Source of the DNA: Peromyscus leucopus
Lineage: Eukaryota > Chordata > Mammalia > Rodentia > Cricetidae
Direction: 5' to 3'
NCBI RefSeq assembly: GCF_004664715.2
Contig: NC_051063.1
Span: 144,797,319-144,861,318, forward strand
DNA: 64,000 nt
A program made the position numbers and the translations under genes. Below are positions 54,091-64,000 of the stretch, in pieces (position 1 is the stretch's first letter; every line of letters starts with the position of its first letter). The notes under the pieces are model-generated. The model had not been told where the DNA came from, did not search any database, and saw nothing but the letters and a program-made list of their open reading frames with translations.

Positions 54091-54743
54091 ATGGGTAGAG
54101 GAGGAGGAAAGGAAGAGAAGAGGTGAAGGAAGCAGATGAGAGAGAAAAGGAGAGCTGTATGCATGTTTATATTCGTGTATGTATGTATGTACATACATAG
54201 AGATGAGCAGAGAGCCCGGTGCTTTGATGAATACATAAGTAACTGAGGTCCCACAGCATGTGTCCTTTGACCATTCAGGGAACACAAAGTGCCAGACCGG
54301 CTTTCCCTGCGAGAAATCCCACCCCACGTCCAGACGGCTGAACCCAACAGCATTGAAGGCAGCATGAGCACTACAATGGGCCTGAAATAGCCCAGGGCCC
54401 ACAGTGGGCGCCATCTGCCCTGGCATAGTGGACATTATACAGCTCTGGTGCTTGCCCTCGAGGAGCTCTGAAGTGACTGGCAAGTCCCCAGAGAAGGAAC
54501 TTGTCTCCCTGAAAACCTCTGGTGTTGAGTTCTGAAGTTACAACAGGGCTGAATGCATATCATAGATGGCTACCATGGCCCATCTCTGAGCCCGTTTCCA
54601 TTAAGGACCTTCACATGGTCCCATACTCCTGGGGAGTATCCCTACCATCTCCCTACCATACTCCTGGGGAGCAGAAACCATGTTACTTTTAACGAGTGAG
54701 CTTTTAGAGTCTTGGATTTGCCAACAGTTGGCTTGTAAAAGTG
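54091..54743. other. single-copy DNA
   Basis: A tgta/tatg-rich patch lies at 54165-54200. Otherwise nothing is recognised. Confidence 0.35.
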
Positions 54744-54749
54744 GCTCCC

Positions 54750-55142
54750 TGCTGTGGGACGGTCTGTATGTCAAATCTGTTGCTCTGATTGGTCAATAAA
54801 TAAAACACTGATTGGCCAGTGGCCATGCAGGAAGTAGGTGGGACAAGGAGAGAGGAGAATTCTGGGAAGCAGAAGGCTGAGGCGGAGAGACACTGCAGCT
54901 GCCGCCATGACCAGTAGCATGTGACGACGCCGGTAAGCCACCAGCCACGTGGCAAGGTATAGATTTATAGAAATGGACTAATTTAAGCAATAAGAACAGT
55001 TAGCAAGAAGCCTGCCACGGCCATACAGTTTGTAAGCAATATAAGTCTCTGTGTTTACTTGTTTGGGTCTGAGCGGCTGTGGGACTGGCGGGTGACAGAG
55101 ATTTGTCCTGACTGTGGGCAAGGCAGGAAAACTCTAGCTACA
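54750..55142 (+). mobile_element. class-II solo LTR with perfect 6-bp target duplication
   Basis: It starts tgctgtgggacggtctgtat and ends aactctagctaca (393 bases). gctccc is duplicated exactly at 54744-54749 and 55143-55148. A 6-bp duplication and TG...CA ends indicate an ERV2/ERVK-class element. The cricetid mys-related LTR group fits by memory. An AATAAA lies near 54795. No internal retroviral sequence remains. Confidence 0.88.
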
Positions 55143-55148
55143 GCTCCC

Positions 55149-55860
55149 AGAGCGTATTTGGCTTACCCAAGCACTTCTTCAAGACCCCCTTATCCCAAAG
55201 CCTGTAAGGGGAGCAGAGACAGTCAGGACCTGTGGACACCATCTCCAGCACCAGAGATTGCTCAGGGCCACAGCAAACCCTCAGGCTCAGATCCTGGTGA
55301 AGCCAGATGAACCTCTGAGGAGCTAGTAGCTTGCCGCACACGCTTCCGCCATGGCTCACCAACCAGCCCAGCGGCTGCCATGGTCCTCTTGACTCCCTTC
55401 TCCTCTGCCTCATCCCAGGAGGGTCTCAGGGGCATCCCAGCTTCCTCCTCTCCTGTGACACATTCTTGGTCATCCCGTGTCTCCTGTTCTGCGGTGACCC
55501 ACTCCTGAAATCAGAAAGTAAGCCAAAGGCGTCCACCTCAAACACTGTGATGAGGTCATCCTGGACAGTGCTAAACACTAAGGGCCTGGAGTGACCCGGC
55601 TTGGCTTGTCCCCATACTTCACGCTGAGATTAAAGGGGATAAGCCATATCCGAACATACCAGCTAGCCACGGGGAAATGACATTCTGTCACGGGTGCACG
55701 TATTTACTGGATGGACCCAAAGGGCAGCCCAGGCGAGAAGACTTGGATAAGGTCAGAGCAGAGCAAGGAAGCCGTGCGGTCGGCCCCAGCATTGGAAGGA
55801 TGAACAGATTCAGCTAAACACAAGTCAGAACACTCCAAAACAGCTCAGGCAGTACTGGGC
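55149..55860. other. single-copy DNA
   Basis: No recognised element. The 83- to 91-codon frames have no family resemblance. Confidence 0.3.
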
Positions 55861-55889
55861 ATGCCCACACTTCTCATGTCACCACCCTC

Positions 55890-56151
55890 TACAGCACTGA
55901 ACGATGACTTATATGGTCTGTATACTGCACTGGGTACCCAAGTCATCGAGAGATGATGTCAAGTGTATGGGATGATGAGACATATAGATTAACAAAAATG
56001 GGCTTAGTATAAGAGTAAGAGCTAGACAACGGTAGGCCTGAGCTAATGGCCGAGCAGTTTAAATAATATAAGAGTTGGTGTACTTATTGTATAAGTGGGC
56101 TCCGGGACTGGCAGGGCTTGGCAGGAGCTTGAGAGAAACTCTCCAGCTACA
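55890..56151 (+). mobile_element. degenerate ERV2-type LTR, related to 54750
   Basis: 'atatggtctgtatactgcac' and the end 'gagaaactctccagctaca' parallel the LTR at 54750-55142. The 5' edge is unclear and no target duplication was found. Confidence 0.5.
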
Positions 56152-56935
56152 TCTGGGGACTCGGCAGGCTACACTGCTTTTGGACCAGGCTGGATGGGTC
56201 CACTGATGTAACAGTGCCAAGTCTGTCATGGCCAGCTGCTTTACGACCTGATGTGAGGCCTGTCCTGCATGAGCAAATTCACATCTCGCACTGTAAGCGT
56301 GCTCAAGAGCCGATGGCCAGGGTGGGTCACAGGCCCCCATGGGGAAGCCTCTGTAGTTGCCGTACTAAATGGGCAGGATGCGCCTGTTAAAATCCCCACA
56401 GGCTGTCGGCTTTGGTTAGAAAAATCTTCACCTTACAGTGGTCAGGGCTGACTACCAAGACTCCCACACAGTCAAAGGGCTGAGAGTAAGTGACTGATGT
56501 GTGCTCAGCCTCCAATGTGACATCCTACCACCCCTCCAAGGCTCAGGAACATCACGGAAAATAGGTCGGAAAGAATGCGGGAGGAAGAGGTGGAGTGCGG
56601 TGGAATGATAGCTTCCAGGCAAGACATGGCCATTGCACTCTTGAATTCAGCAGCTCTGAGCACCTGCACCAAACCTACAGAAGACTGTGATCTCTTCAGG
56701 AAGGGCTCCTGAGGCCCCGTCCCTCCCTGAGGACTTATAAAGGGAGGGAGTGAGACATTTTCTTCAGCAGTGTAGCAGGAAGGTGAAAGGAGGACCAGTC
56801 AGGAGAAGGAAGAGGGCCAGTGAGAGGGGACAGGGGAAGACAGAGGGTAACAGGGCAATGACTATAATCACAATGCATTATATATTGAGAAATATTATAA
56901 TAAAACACACTGAGTATGATTCATATGTGCCTATG
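56152..56935. other. single-copy DNA
   Basis: Nothing recognised. Confidence 0.35.
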
Positions 56936-56937
56936 CA

Positions 56938-57120
56938 ATTTTTCTTTTCTTTTTCTTTCTTTCTTTTTTTTTTTTTTATGTTTTCAAGAGACAGGGTTTC
57001 TCTGTGCATCTCTGGCTGTCCTGGAACTCACTTTGTAGACCAGGCTGGCCTCAAACTCAGAGATCTGCCTGCCTCTGCTTCCTGAGTGCTGAGATTAAGG
57101 GTGTGTGCCAACATCGCCCA
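56938..57120 (-). mobile_element. B1 SINE, minus strand, well preserved
   Basis: A T-rich tract leads into 'aagagacagggtttctctgtg', then 'tagaccaggctggcctcaaa' and 'gtgctgagattaagggtgtg'. Confidence 0.9.
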
Positions 57121-58340
57121 GTGCCAATGTATTTTTTAAGTTGGCATTATGCCTTTGAGTGTGCAGACATCCCCAGACACACATGCATGCATTCGAATAT
57201 TCCAGAACTCCTGCTGCTTCCTCTAAAAGGAAATTTTAAAACTCAGTGACCAGAAGAGGCCAACTACTATAGTCTCTGTCCGGAGCCCTGGCAGAGCCCT
57301 AAGTTAGCCCAGCTTTCTGCCAGAAGCCAAAGAAAACAAGAGTTACTCTCTGGCAGGTAGCTGGGGCTGATGCCTGCCCACGCACAGCTTTCAAGGATGA
57401 TCCAAGACTTGCTGGAATATCGTAATCCTCTGTAGAATCTGCTGTCTACAAATAATCTACTTAACAGAATGAGCTGTGTTGCTTCTCATGTACCAGAGTT
57501 AGGCTTTAGAGTTGACTCTTTAAGGATTTGAGAGCGATGACCTTGTGTGTGTATGGGCTGGCTTCAGGGAAGACTCCAAATCTTATCAAAATACTGAGCA
57601 CCAAGATACCAAAAAGGACTCTGTAACCTTCCTTCCCCCCAAGACTCCAGTCACTCTGGAGGACACAATGACCTGATACCATTGTCCTCTTTCAGGCAGC
57701 CAGACTGGGGAGGCAGGAGGGAAGAAGCAAGGTGGATTTGCCTTGCTTTTGTTCTGGTCTGTGGCTGAATTTCAAATTCAGATTTTCACTAACTCTCTAA
57801 GAATATCAGGTCCAGTCCCCTAGTTTCCTTCTGGCTTTGTGAACGCCTGTCTAGCTGAGAGAGGGGACCACAAAAAGCCTAATTATAACAACTTTTTACC
57901 CCATTCCTTCCATCCCGAGATGGGGAGATTTTCAGCATTAATCAGCATCAGCATGGCCCACTGCCAAGGAGGCGCCCATAGCCCCGGTGTCCAAGGAGCT
58001 GCCAGGCAGTCCCTAAAAAAAGCAAGGTGGTCGCTAGGGAGACAGGAGGCTGTGGAACGGCACTTCTACACTGTACCTTAGGGCTTTCTCCGTGATGGAC
58101 CGGTGTGGGTCCATCACCCCGGGAAGTCTGCCTGGGAGTGTCTGTGTCCTCTTCGGAACCTTGGGGGTGCACTGTGCTCCCTAAACAAGAGAAGGAGTAA
58201 GCAATGGAACTAGCTCCAACACTCAGGACCCCTCCCAGCACTGAGGCCAAGGCTCCACTCCATCCTCTTGCCCCCCACTTTGGGTATAGCGCACCCCCAC
58301 ACACACCCCTCGGACAGCTGCAAGGTGTCAAGGGACACAA
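57121..58340. other. single-copy DNA
   Basis: No recognised transposon. 57400-57560 may be conserved ('cgtaatcctctgtagaatct'), but this is a guess. The 172-codon minus-strand frame (57948-58466) runs into a B4 SINE and is not supported as a gene. Confidence 0.3.
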
Positions 58341-58344
58341 AGTG

Positions 58345-58556
58345 GCAGGTGGTCCAGCTAGGAGACCGCTCAGCATGCACAATGCTCTGGCTTCCGTCCC
58401 CAGCATCACATAAACCATGTGTGGTGGTACACCCTTGGAATCCCGGCATCCAAGAGGAGGAGGCAAAAGGACCAGAAGTTCAAGGTCCTCTCCAGCAGCA
58501 CAGCAAGTTCCAGACCAGCCTAAGTTACTACCTGAGTCTCGGTCTCAAAAAATATC
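58345..58556 (+). mobile_element. B4 SINE
   Basis: Head 'gaccgctcagcatgcacaat' and 'cttccgtccccagcatcaca'; B1-like half 'gtggtacacccttggaatcc' and 'ccagcctaagttactacctg'; end 'ggtctcaaaaaat'. Confidence 0.8.
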
Positions 58557-58829
58557 GAAATGGTCGCTCTACGCAAGCATTTCCCAGATGCAAGGGGGGC
58601 AGGTCTGTTTTTCCAAGTATTTTCCCAGTTCTTCTAAGTTCACTGTTGGCATTACTCACAGTTAACTAAATGCCGCCCCCCCACACACACACACACTGGC
58701 CACCAAGTCAACAGGAATTTGGAAAGGGTGACCTCCCTGTCCTAGACACAGCCCCACACCCTGAAATCAGTGTGGGTCTTGGGAGTCGGTTCCCTGTGGG
58801 GAAAAATATGGGCAGCTTTTGCATTTGAG

Positions 58830-59265
58830 CTGAAGATATGTATGTGATGCATTCTGACTACACAATAAATAGATCACTCCGTTGTTCTCTACATAAGTAT
58901 ATTTGTAAATGTTTTATGTAACTGTATAAATTAGCAAAATTTGATTTGACAGAAATTTAATTCTAAGCATTTAAAAAAAAACCCTTCAGTTCTCTTTATC
59001 TCTCTCTAATACAGTTTTTTATGTCATACAGGAGTAACTGCCCACGGGCTTAATAGTTTATAAATGTCCACGGAAGCTTCATCAGCCTTATCCACTGACT
59101 TGCTAATGCCTGAGAAAGTGCCTGCCTGCACCGTGAACTGTTATCAAAGGAAATAATGAAAGAATGCATGAAGCAATGGACAGGTGGATGGAGCAGATTA
59201 GCCCAGCCTCAGCTTTCTATCATTCCTGATAGTTTTATGTGCTAGGAGATAATTCATGCTAGCAA
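58830..59265. promoter_or_regulatory. candidate conserved noncoding element (AT-rich)
   Basis: Repeat-free and AT-rich, with motifs such as gaaatttaattctaagc near 58952, 'tccacggaagcttcatcagc' near 59069 and gctaggagataattcatgc near 59241. Character only; no conservation data. Confidence 0.28.
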
Positions 59266-59312
59266 AAATCAAATGTTACTTGTATTTCATCATAACCAAT
59301 TAATGTCCCATA

Positions 59313-60010
59313 GTTTTTTATTTATTTTTTTATATCCGAACCATAGTTTCCCCTCCCTCCTCTCCTCCCAGCTCCCCGCCCCTTGCCTCACCCCCTCCCC
59401 ATTCACTCCTCCTCCTCTGTTTCTCTTCAGAAAAGGGCAGGCCTCCCATGGATATCAGCCAGCCATGATATACCCAGTTGCAGTAAAACTGGGCACCTCC
59501 TCTCCTGTTAAGGCTCCATGAGGCAACTGGGTAGGAGAAAAGGGTCCCAAAAGCAGGCATCAAAGACAGCCCCTGCACCCACTGTTCGGAGTCCCACAGG
59601 AAAATCAAGCTACACAGTTGTAACATATGCGCGGAGTCTTTGGTCAGTCCCATGCAGGCTCCCTGGTGGTCAGTTCAGTCTCTGTGAGTCCAGATTAGTT
59701 GATTCTGTGGATTTTCTGATGGTGCCCTTGGCACCACTGGGTCCTACAATCAGACCTGATTCCCCAAGCTTGGCCTAATGTTTAGCTGTGGGTCTCTGCA
59801 TCTGTTTCCACCAGTTGCCGAATGAAGCCTCTCTGATGACTATTGGGCTAAGCACCAATCTATGAGTGTAGCAGAGTATCTTTTTTTTTTTTTTTTTTTT
59901 TGCCAGTCCTGCTATTTGGTTCTATCCTAGGTCTCTGGACTATCCTGCCTCTAGGTCCTGGCCCTCCAGGCAGTGTCATGGGTGAGCTCCCTTTCATGAT
60001 ATGGGTCTCA
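59313..60010 (-). mobile_element. L1 3' UTR and tail, minus strand
   Basis: The reversed A-rich tail is at 59314-59336. It is followed by 'ttctcttcagaaaagggcag', 'cctcccatggatatcagcca', 'gtcccatgcaggctccctgg', 'gcatctgtttccaccagttg' and 'tgactattgggctaagcacc'. These are well-known rodent L1 3' UTR blocks in reverse. A T22 run is at about 59881-59902. ORF2 is missing, so the copy is 5'-truncated; its right end lies near 60010. Confidence 0.8.
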
Positions 60011-60189
60011 AGCATAATTTTTTAATACACTAGATGGAAAGATAAGTATCTGGGGAACCAGACATTTCAGGTCCCTCAATTTGGACTGTAATTCAATCAG
60101 GACTGTAATTCAAGACTAGAGTTTCTTTATTGATCCCCTAGCAGTTAACATAGCAGGGAAAAAGCTTGGACTGCATCACAAACTGCCAA
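60011..60189. other. single-copy DNA before the CpG-rich block
   Basis: A doubled gactgtaattcaa lies near 60085-60115. Composition is normal for the window. Confidence 0.35.
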
Positions 60190-61155
60190 TGTAGAGCTCG
60201 CATTGGAGCCTCACGCAACACCTGCTCTCACTGATCCCCTCGCTATTGGTGAGAGAGCTACCTGGCTCTCACCGACTCGTTACATCCCAGGCATACTGGA
60301 TCACCATAAAATTGTTGTTGCGGACACTGTACTCAGTAGTCATGCGATATGGCTAAGGTAGGACTACGAAGGCTAAAACAACCAAGACCTGGATGGCTGC
60401 TACCTTTTTCGAGGACTGCGCTCTTTGTTTGTTTAACGATCAATCATTTTTCTTAAGCATCATACAACTATCCTGGATTTTTGGTGTTCCCGTTTTCAGA
60501 TAAGTGTGAAGTGTGAGAGAAAATCTATTTGAGTTGTTTGTTGGAGGAGGACTTGCCTTTGAATAGATCTGCATGCTTGAAAAAAGAAAACGCCGTCGAA
60601 CCTTTATAAGAAGGAAAAATAAATTGTCACCCTTGGAAGCACCGATGTAATGGCAACTGCCTAGTATGCCTTCCACCACCTCCGTAACATTTTTTTTATT
60701 CTACAAAAAAACATTTTCTTGTTGACATATGTCAAAAGATTATGCAGTTCCAGCTTAAGCAAGTGTGATTGTGAAGAGAGACTCTGCCCACTTTGGCAGG
60801 CGCATGGAATGCTAAGTAGTCGTTGCATTCTGGCGAGGGAAGAAGATGCAACTATCAAAGAGTGAGAGGCGACATTATCTGATCCCATAATTCGGTCAAT
60901 TCCCTCCAAGGTTCTCCTACCCTCTATCTCATCCCTTTCTGCACGTACGCAGTTCTGGGGCAAATATCATGACATCTCGCGCAGAAACTTACTTCTTCTC
61001 TCATACACGCCCTGATAGTAGACGAAGCACAAATCTACAAACTCCCGGCAGGTGTCTGGTACCACGTGGATTCCACAGCATGTTATCTACAGCGCGCTGG
61101 CCAAGACTTTAAAAAGACCACAAATGAAAGCGCTTCGCTACACAGAGCTACCCGC

Positions 61156-61173
61156 ATTTGCATGGGAGCCAAT
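61156..61173 (+). promoter_or_regulatory. octamer (ATTTGCAT) next to a CCAAT box
   Basis: atttgcat at 61156-61163 is followed five bases later by ccaat at 61169-61173. Octamer plus CCAAT is a promoter arrangement known from histone and some other genes. No histone frame is present. It lies in the CpG-dense part of the block. Confidence 0.35.
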
Positions 61174-61297
61174 GGCTCTCCTTTGAAAATGCGTGCGTGT
61201 TCCCAGTCGACTTGTCTCAAAGTCAAAGCCACTGACTCCGCGAAACAACCCAACAGAGAGGCGCGCGGTCCTGCTTCGAGCACGGTCACTGTTTCCC

Positions 61298-61312
61298 ACT
61301 GCATGCTGGGAA
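61298..61312 (-). promoter_or_regulatory. ZNF143/THAP11-like site
   Basis: The minus strand reads ttcccagcatgcagt, containing the CCCAGCATGC core of ZNF143 sites that are common in CpG-island promoters. Confidence 0.4.
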
Positions 61313-62298
61313 CCACGCAACGGGCGTGTGCCAGACACTGATGGGGACCCTATCAAAACAGTGAGCTCACCCTCAAGCCTGAAGGCTCAAAACCGCCGCC
61401 CTTGGGTCTCATGCCGCATAGAGATATTACATTAATCTTAGTATCAATGTTATAGAGTCCAACAGTATATCGAAGTAACAATGAAACCTTGGATCGTGGT
61501 GGGGTCACGAACGATCATGAGGAATTGTACTGAGGGGGTCGTTCGTATACTCCGCCAGTCGGGAAGGCCCTGCTGAGATACCGCTAAGGCTCCTCATTAG
61601 TATAGACTCGGCGTGGACGCCTGATTCGGTTGACACTCCTGCCCCTACGTGGAGAACAAACCCAGGCCATGCACTTCTTAGCGCAGAATAAACAGGACAC
61701 ACCTATTTTTTTCCCTCAATATTACAGAACTAGTGAGGTCAAATTCTACTCTTATTCTACGCCCTTACCTTTATATAACCATACGGTATGCTTCCTTCCT
61801 GCAGAGGACTTCTGTCGAAACATTCTCCCGCCGCGAAGGTCCTCTCACTGAGGCCGTCTGTAAGTGGAGTCAGGCTTCTGGGACCTCCTCAGAGTGGACT
61901 TACACACGTGACACTGGCTTTGGAAATCTGATCTTCCAGACACGCTCCCTTCCGACCGACCACAAGACTCCCTGCTACGGGACATAGAATAAATACCCCT
62001 CCTTGGAATTCTCACCACTCAGGAAGCTCATCCTTCCCCAATAGCTGGCACAGAGCTATACCCTCTCCCGCCCAGTGATGTTCCCCGGTCTGCCAGACAC
62101 TTTGCACATAGGCGATTTTCCACATTCCAATATCCAACTGCTCTTCTCCTCACCCCCACCAAGGAGCATCGGATTTGGCAATGCGGCCTGAGCACAAGCC
62201 GGACCCTATTTGGGACGGTTGCCCTATAAAACCCTTGTTGCGGATGGCCAGTCCCCGACCGTCCCGAGGCACAGGCTGGCCCTTCCACGCGTTGCCCT

Positions 62299-62352
62299 TC
62301 TGCTACACTAACAATGCCACGGGGCAAGTCACTTAACCCTCGCCTCCTTCTA
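62299..62352 (+). mobile_element. MIR-like core inside the CpG-rich block
   Basis: 'gggcaagtcacttaaccct' matches the MIR core over 17 consecutive bases, preceded by tctgctacacta. A possible MIR 3' part ('gcaggtgccattcagacgac') follows near 62463. If real, it shows that the block is mammalian DNA. Confidence 0.5.
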
Positions 62353-63740
62353 ACTCAAGCACACCGCCATCTGCCAGTCTCCCTCTCACTCTGTGCTTAT
62401 CCCTCTCTCACCCCTCGAGAATAAGATGATGAAGGCACCGGCATATACAGCTCGTATACATGGCAGGTGCCATTCAGACGACTAAATGAACTAAAAGTAT
62501 TCGCCAGCATCAATAACGTCTCGATCGGCGCTTGCACGCTCACCAACCCTCTGAGGTTAAGTTCAGTCACCCTTGGATATATGCGCGCAGGCCTATTATG
62601 TTGTCAGGGACTCCTCAGTCCCGCCCTAAATGTAGCCACTTGCCTGTAACTGCGGTGATGAGCTTAAATGGCCTCGAGCGAACGCTGTCACCTCGCCCGC
62701 CCACATCAATGGAAGGGCAAAAAGTACTGCTCTTAACTCTAGGCGCAGTCCGTTCTAACGGCTTGGGAAGCTCTTCTCCGGGACAAGTGGCACCGTGGCT
62801 GGAACTGGTCCCAGGCATCCGACGTCCGCACCTCACCTATACTGCGAACCTGTAATGTGAAATCTTTTCCCCTGATGTGGGAGTCAGAAAGCCACCCTCG
62901 ACATCGCTGGGGCGGGCATTGGTGCTTGCCGTTCTCCACTCATGGCCAGTTTTCATTCGAAGGTTCCCTCGCCTCCCTGAGGAACCCTGCGAGACTGAAA
63001 GACCAGCGTGCTTCCCTGTCTGGTTGGGAATGTTCTCAATCTTGTCAGTCGCCTGGTCATATAGTAAATGGTTTGGATAAACATCAGTAATAATAGAGTG
63101 AATAAATAGCGTAGAGGAAATTGCCAGAAACGTTCACGCGCATCCGATCTAGCCTTGGCCTTGCGCTCTCACTCCAGACATGAACCCCTCTTTTGCCAAT
63201 AGCCCATGACCAAGCCAGCCGTCACAAGAGATCCGATGCGCCACTACCCCGTAGACTGGATGGCGCGCTCTCAGCAGGAGGATCAGATGTCTCTCAGGAA
63301 GGATGGAAAACCACGTTGTGTCTGCAGGGCATCAGCCCATCTCTAATGTCTAACACTCGCGCGCTGGCGAGTCCCTGAAAAAAGCGCAGATAAAGATGGC
63401 TATTCCAGAGCACGTAATTAGCCCGGCCTCCAGCACTGAATAATCCGGAACACCCTCACCAAGGAAAAGCTAGTGCACTAGCGAATCTGTACTGCATCAA
63501 TTGCGCTTCAATGACCTAAACCTCGACCCAGCACGGCCGACACAGTGGCTAGCATGGCGATCCGTCCGAAGTGAAGGGAGAGCGCACCTCCTTTACATTC
63601 GGCAGTACCGAGAGCTGCACGCCAATTTGCCGCCATGCCAGCTCACGTAGAACTCGTCATGTAAGGACACTCCCCCAACCCCCAAGCCAAACTACACGAA
63701 AGCATTTCTGGGCACCCTTAACTGGCAAGCGTGCCCTTAC

Positions 63741-64000
63741 GATTAACTAGCCATTGTCAACATGTGAACTTGTTCATAACTGAAAATTTAAATGATTGTG
63801 CAAAAGACCAATGTTGAGCATGTCGAGCTCTAAGGAAGAACATGGAGATAATTTGTTAGGATGAGTTTAGCATTCGCAGTAAGTCCTACAGGATTGGATA
63901 AATAGCCACACCATCGGCTGCCTCTAGGTAACCCTGATGAGCTTATGAGGCCACACCTGTACCAGCAAAAGCTGGGACTAAAGAGGTCAGAGCACAGTCT
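63741..64000. other. single-copy DNA at the window edge
   Basis: CpG falls back to about 1 per 70-100 bases. No gene or repeat is recognised. Confidence 0.3.

Larger units (their letters stand above)
60190..63740. other. 3.5-kb CpG-retaining block without transposons
   Basis: Hand counts give 14-22 CpGs per 360 bases at about 48-52% GC for most of the block (for example about 21 at 61021-61380 and 22 at 62461-62820). Ordinary parts of the window have 2-4. TG and CA are not in excess. No B1, B2, B4, LTR, L1 or microsatellite is recognisable, although such elements occur about once per kilobase elsewhere. Reading frames are short (60-107 codons) and resemble nothing known. It could be an unmethylated regulatory domain, foreign DNA or a faulty assembly segment. 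Confidence 0.6.

Noticed and set aside
54013..54483. Minus-strand frame of 156 codons with a Ser-Ile-Tyr-Leu repeat
   Set aside because: The repeat is the translation of the GATA/GGAT arrays; the remainder matches no family.
61156..61163. Histone H2B promoter, suggested by the octamer
   Set aside because: No histone reading frame lies within several kilobases on either strand.
60190..63740. Integrated bacterial or phage DNA with genes
   Set aside because: No frame longer than about 107 codons and no recognisable bacterial protein, ribosome-binding pattern or tRNA is present. A MIR-like core points to mammalian DNA. Contamination or corrupted assembly remains open.

Overview
This window is nuclear DNA of a muroid rodent, most likely a cricetid (hamster, vole or deer-mouse group). 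It is dense in 7SL-derived B1, tRNA-derived B2/B3, ID and composite B4 SINEs, rodent Lx-type L1 3' ends, ERVL-MaLR LTRs and long CA, GA and GATA microsatellites. B1 copies that read tagctttgcgcctttcctgg (near 19494) and class-II ERV solo LTRs with 6-bp target duplications favour Cricetidae over mouse or rat; this species call is inference. I found no protein-coding exon, no intact gene and no bacterial-type feature. The reading frames present are SINE, LTR or microsatellite translations, or chance frames in single-copy DNA. The window therefore looks intergenic or deep intronic.

Layout. 1-10 kb: single-copy DNA with a MER5A fossil, an MLT1-like LTR split by a B2/B3 SINE, B4 SINEs and a first MER2 fragment. 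10-16.7 kb: two minus-strand Lx L1 3' pieces, each interrupted by a later insertion, then an ancient plus-strand L1 ORF2 relic broken up by LTR and B4 insertions. 17-24.2 kb: a possible conserved element, a large TC tract, several MaLR LTRs, a B1 nested in a B4, and a MER2 transposon interrupted by a chimeric retrocopy that joins U6 snRNA to the 3' end of RPL7A mRNA. 24.2-36.2 kb: a MaLR element with LTR, internal region and a Leu-type primer site, MIRs, a third MER2, a young L1 tail with an 18-bp target duplication, and a ~600-bp guanine-poor microsatellite. 36.2-48.4 kb: mostly single-copy, locally GC-rich DNA with candidate CTCF sites and a fourth MER2. 48.4-60 kb: a complete MaLR element with both LTRs, one of them split by a class-II solo LTR; then an ancient L1, GGAT and GATA arrays, a solo ERV2 LTR and a minus-strand L1 3' UTR.

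From about 60.19 to 63.74 kb the character of the sequence changes. CpG rises from about 1 per 100 bases to 4-6 per 100 at only about 50% GC, the usual TG/CA excess disappears, and no SINE, LTR or microsatellite is recognisable over 3.5 kb. A MIR-like core and a cluster of promoter-type motifs (octamer, CCAAT, ZNF143-like) lie inside it. It could be an unusual unmethylated CpG-rich domain, foreign DNA or a low-quality assembly patch. This block and the U6-RPL7A chimera are the two observations most worth following up.

All repeat names come from recall of family consensus sequences. Boundaries are accurate to roughly 5-20 bases unless a target-site duplication is given.
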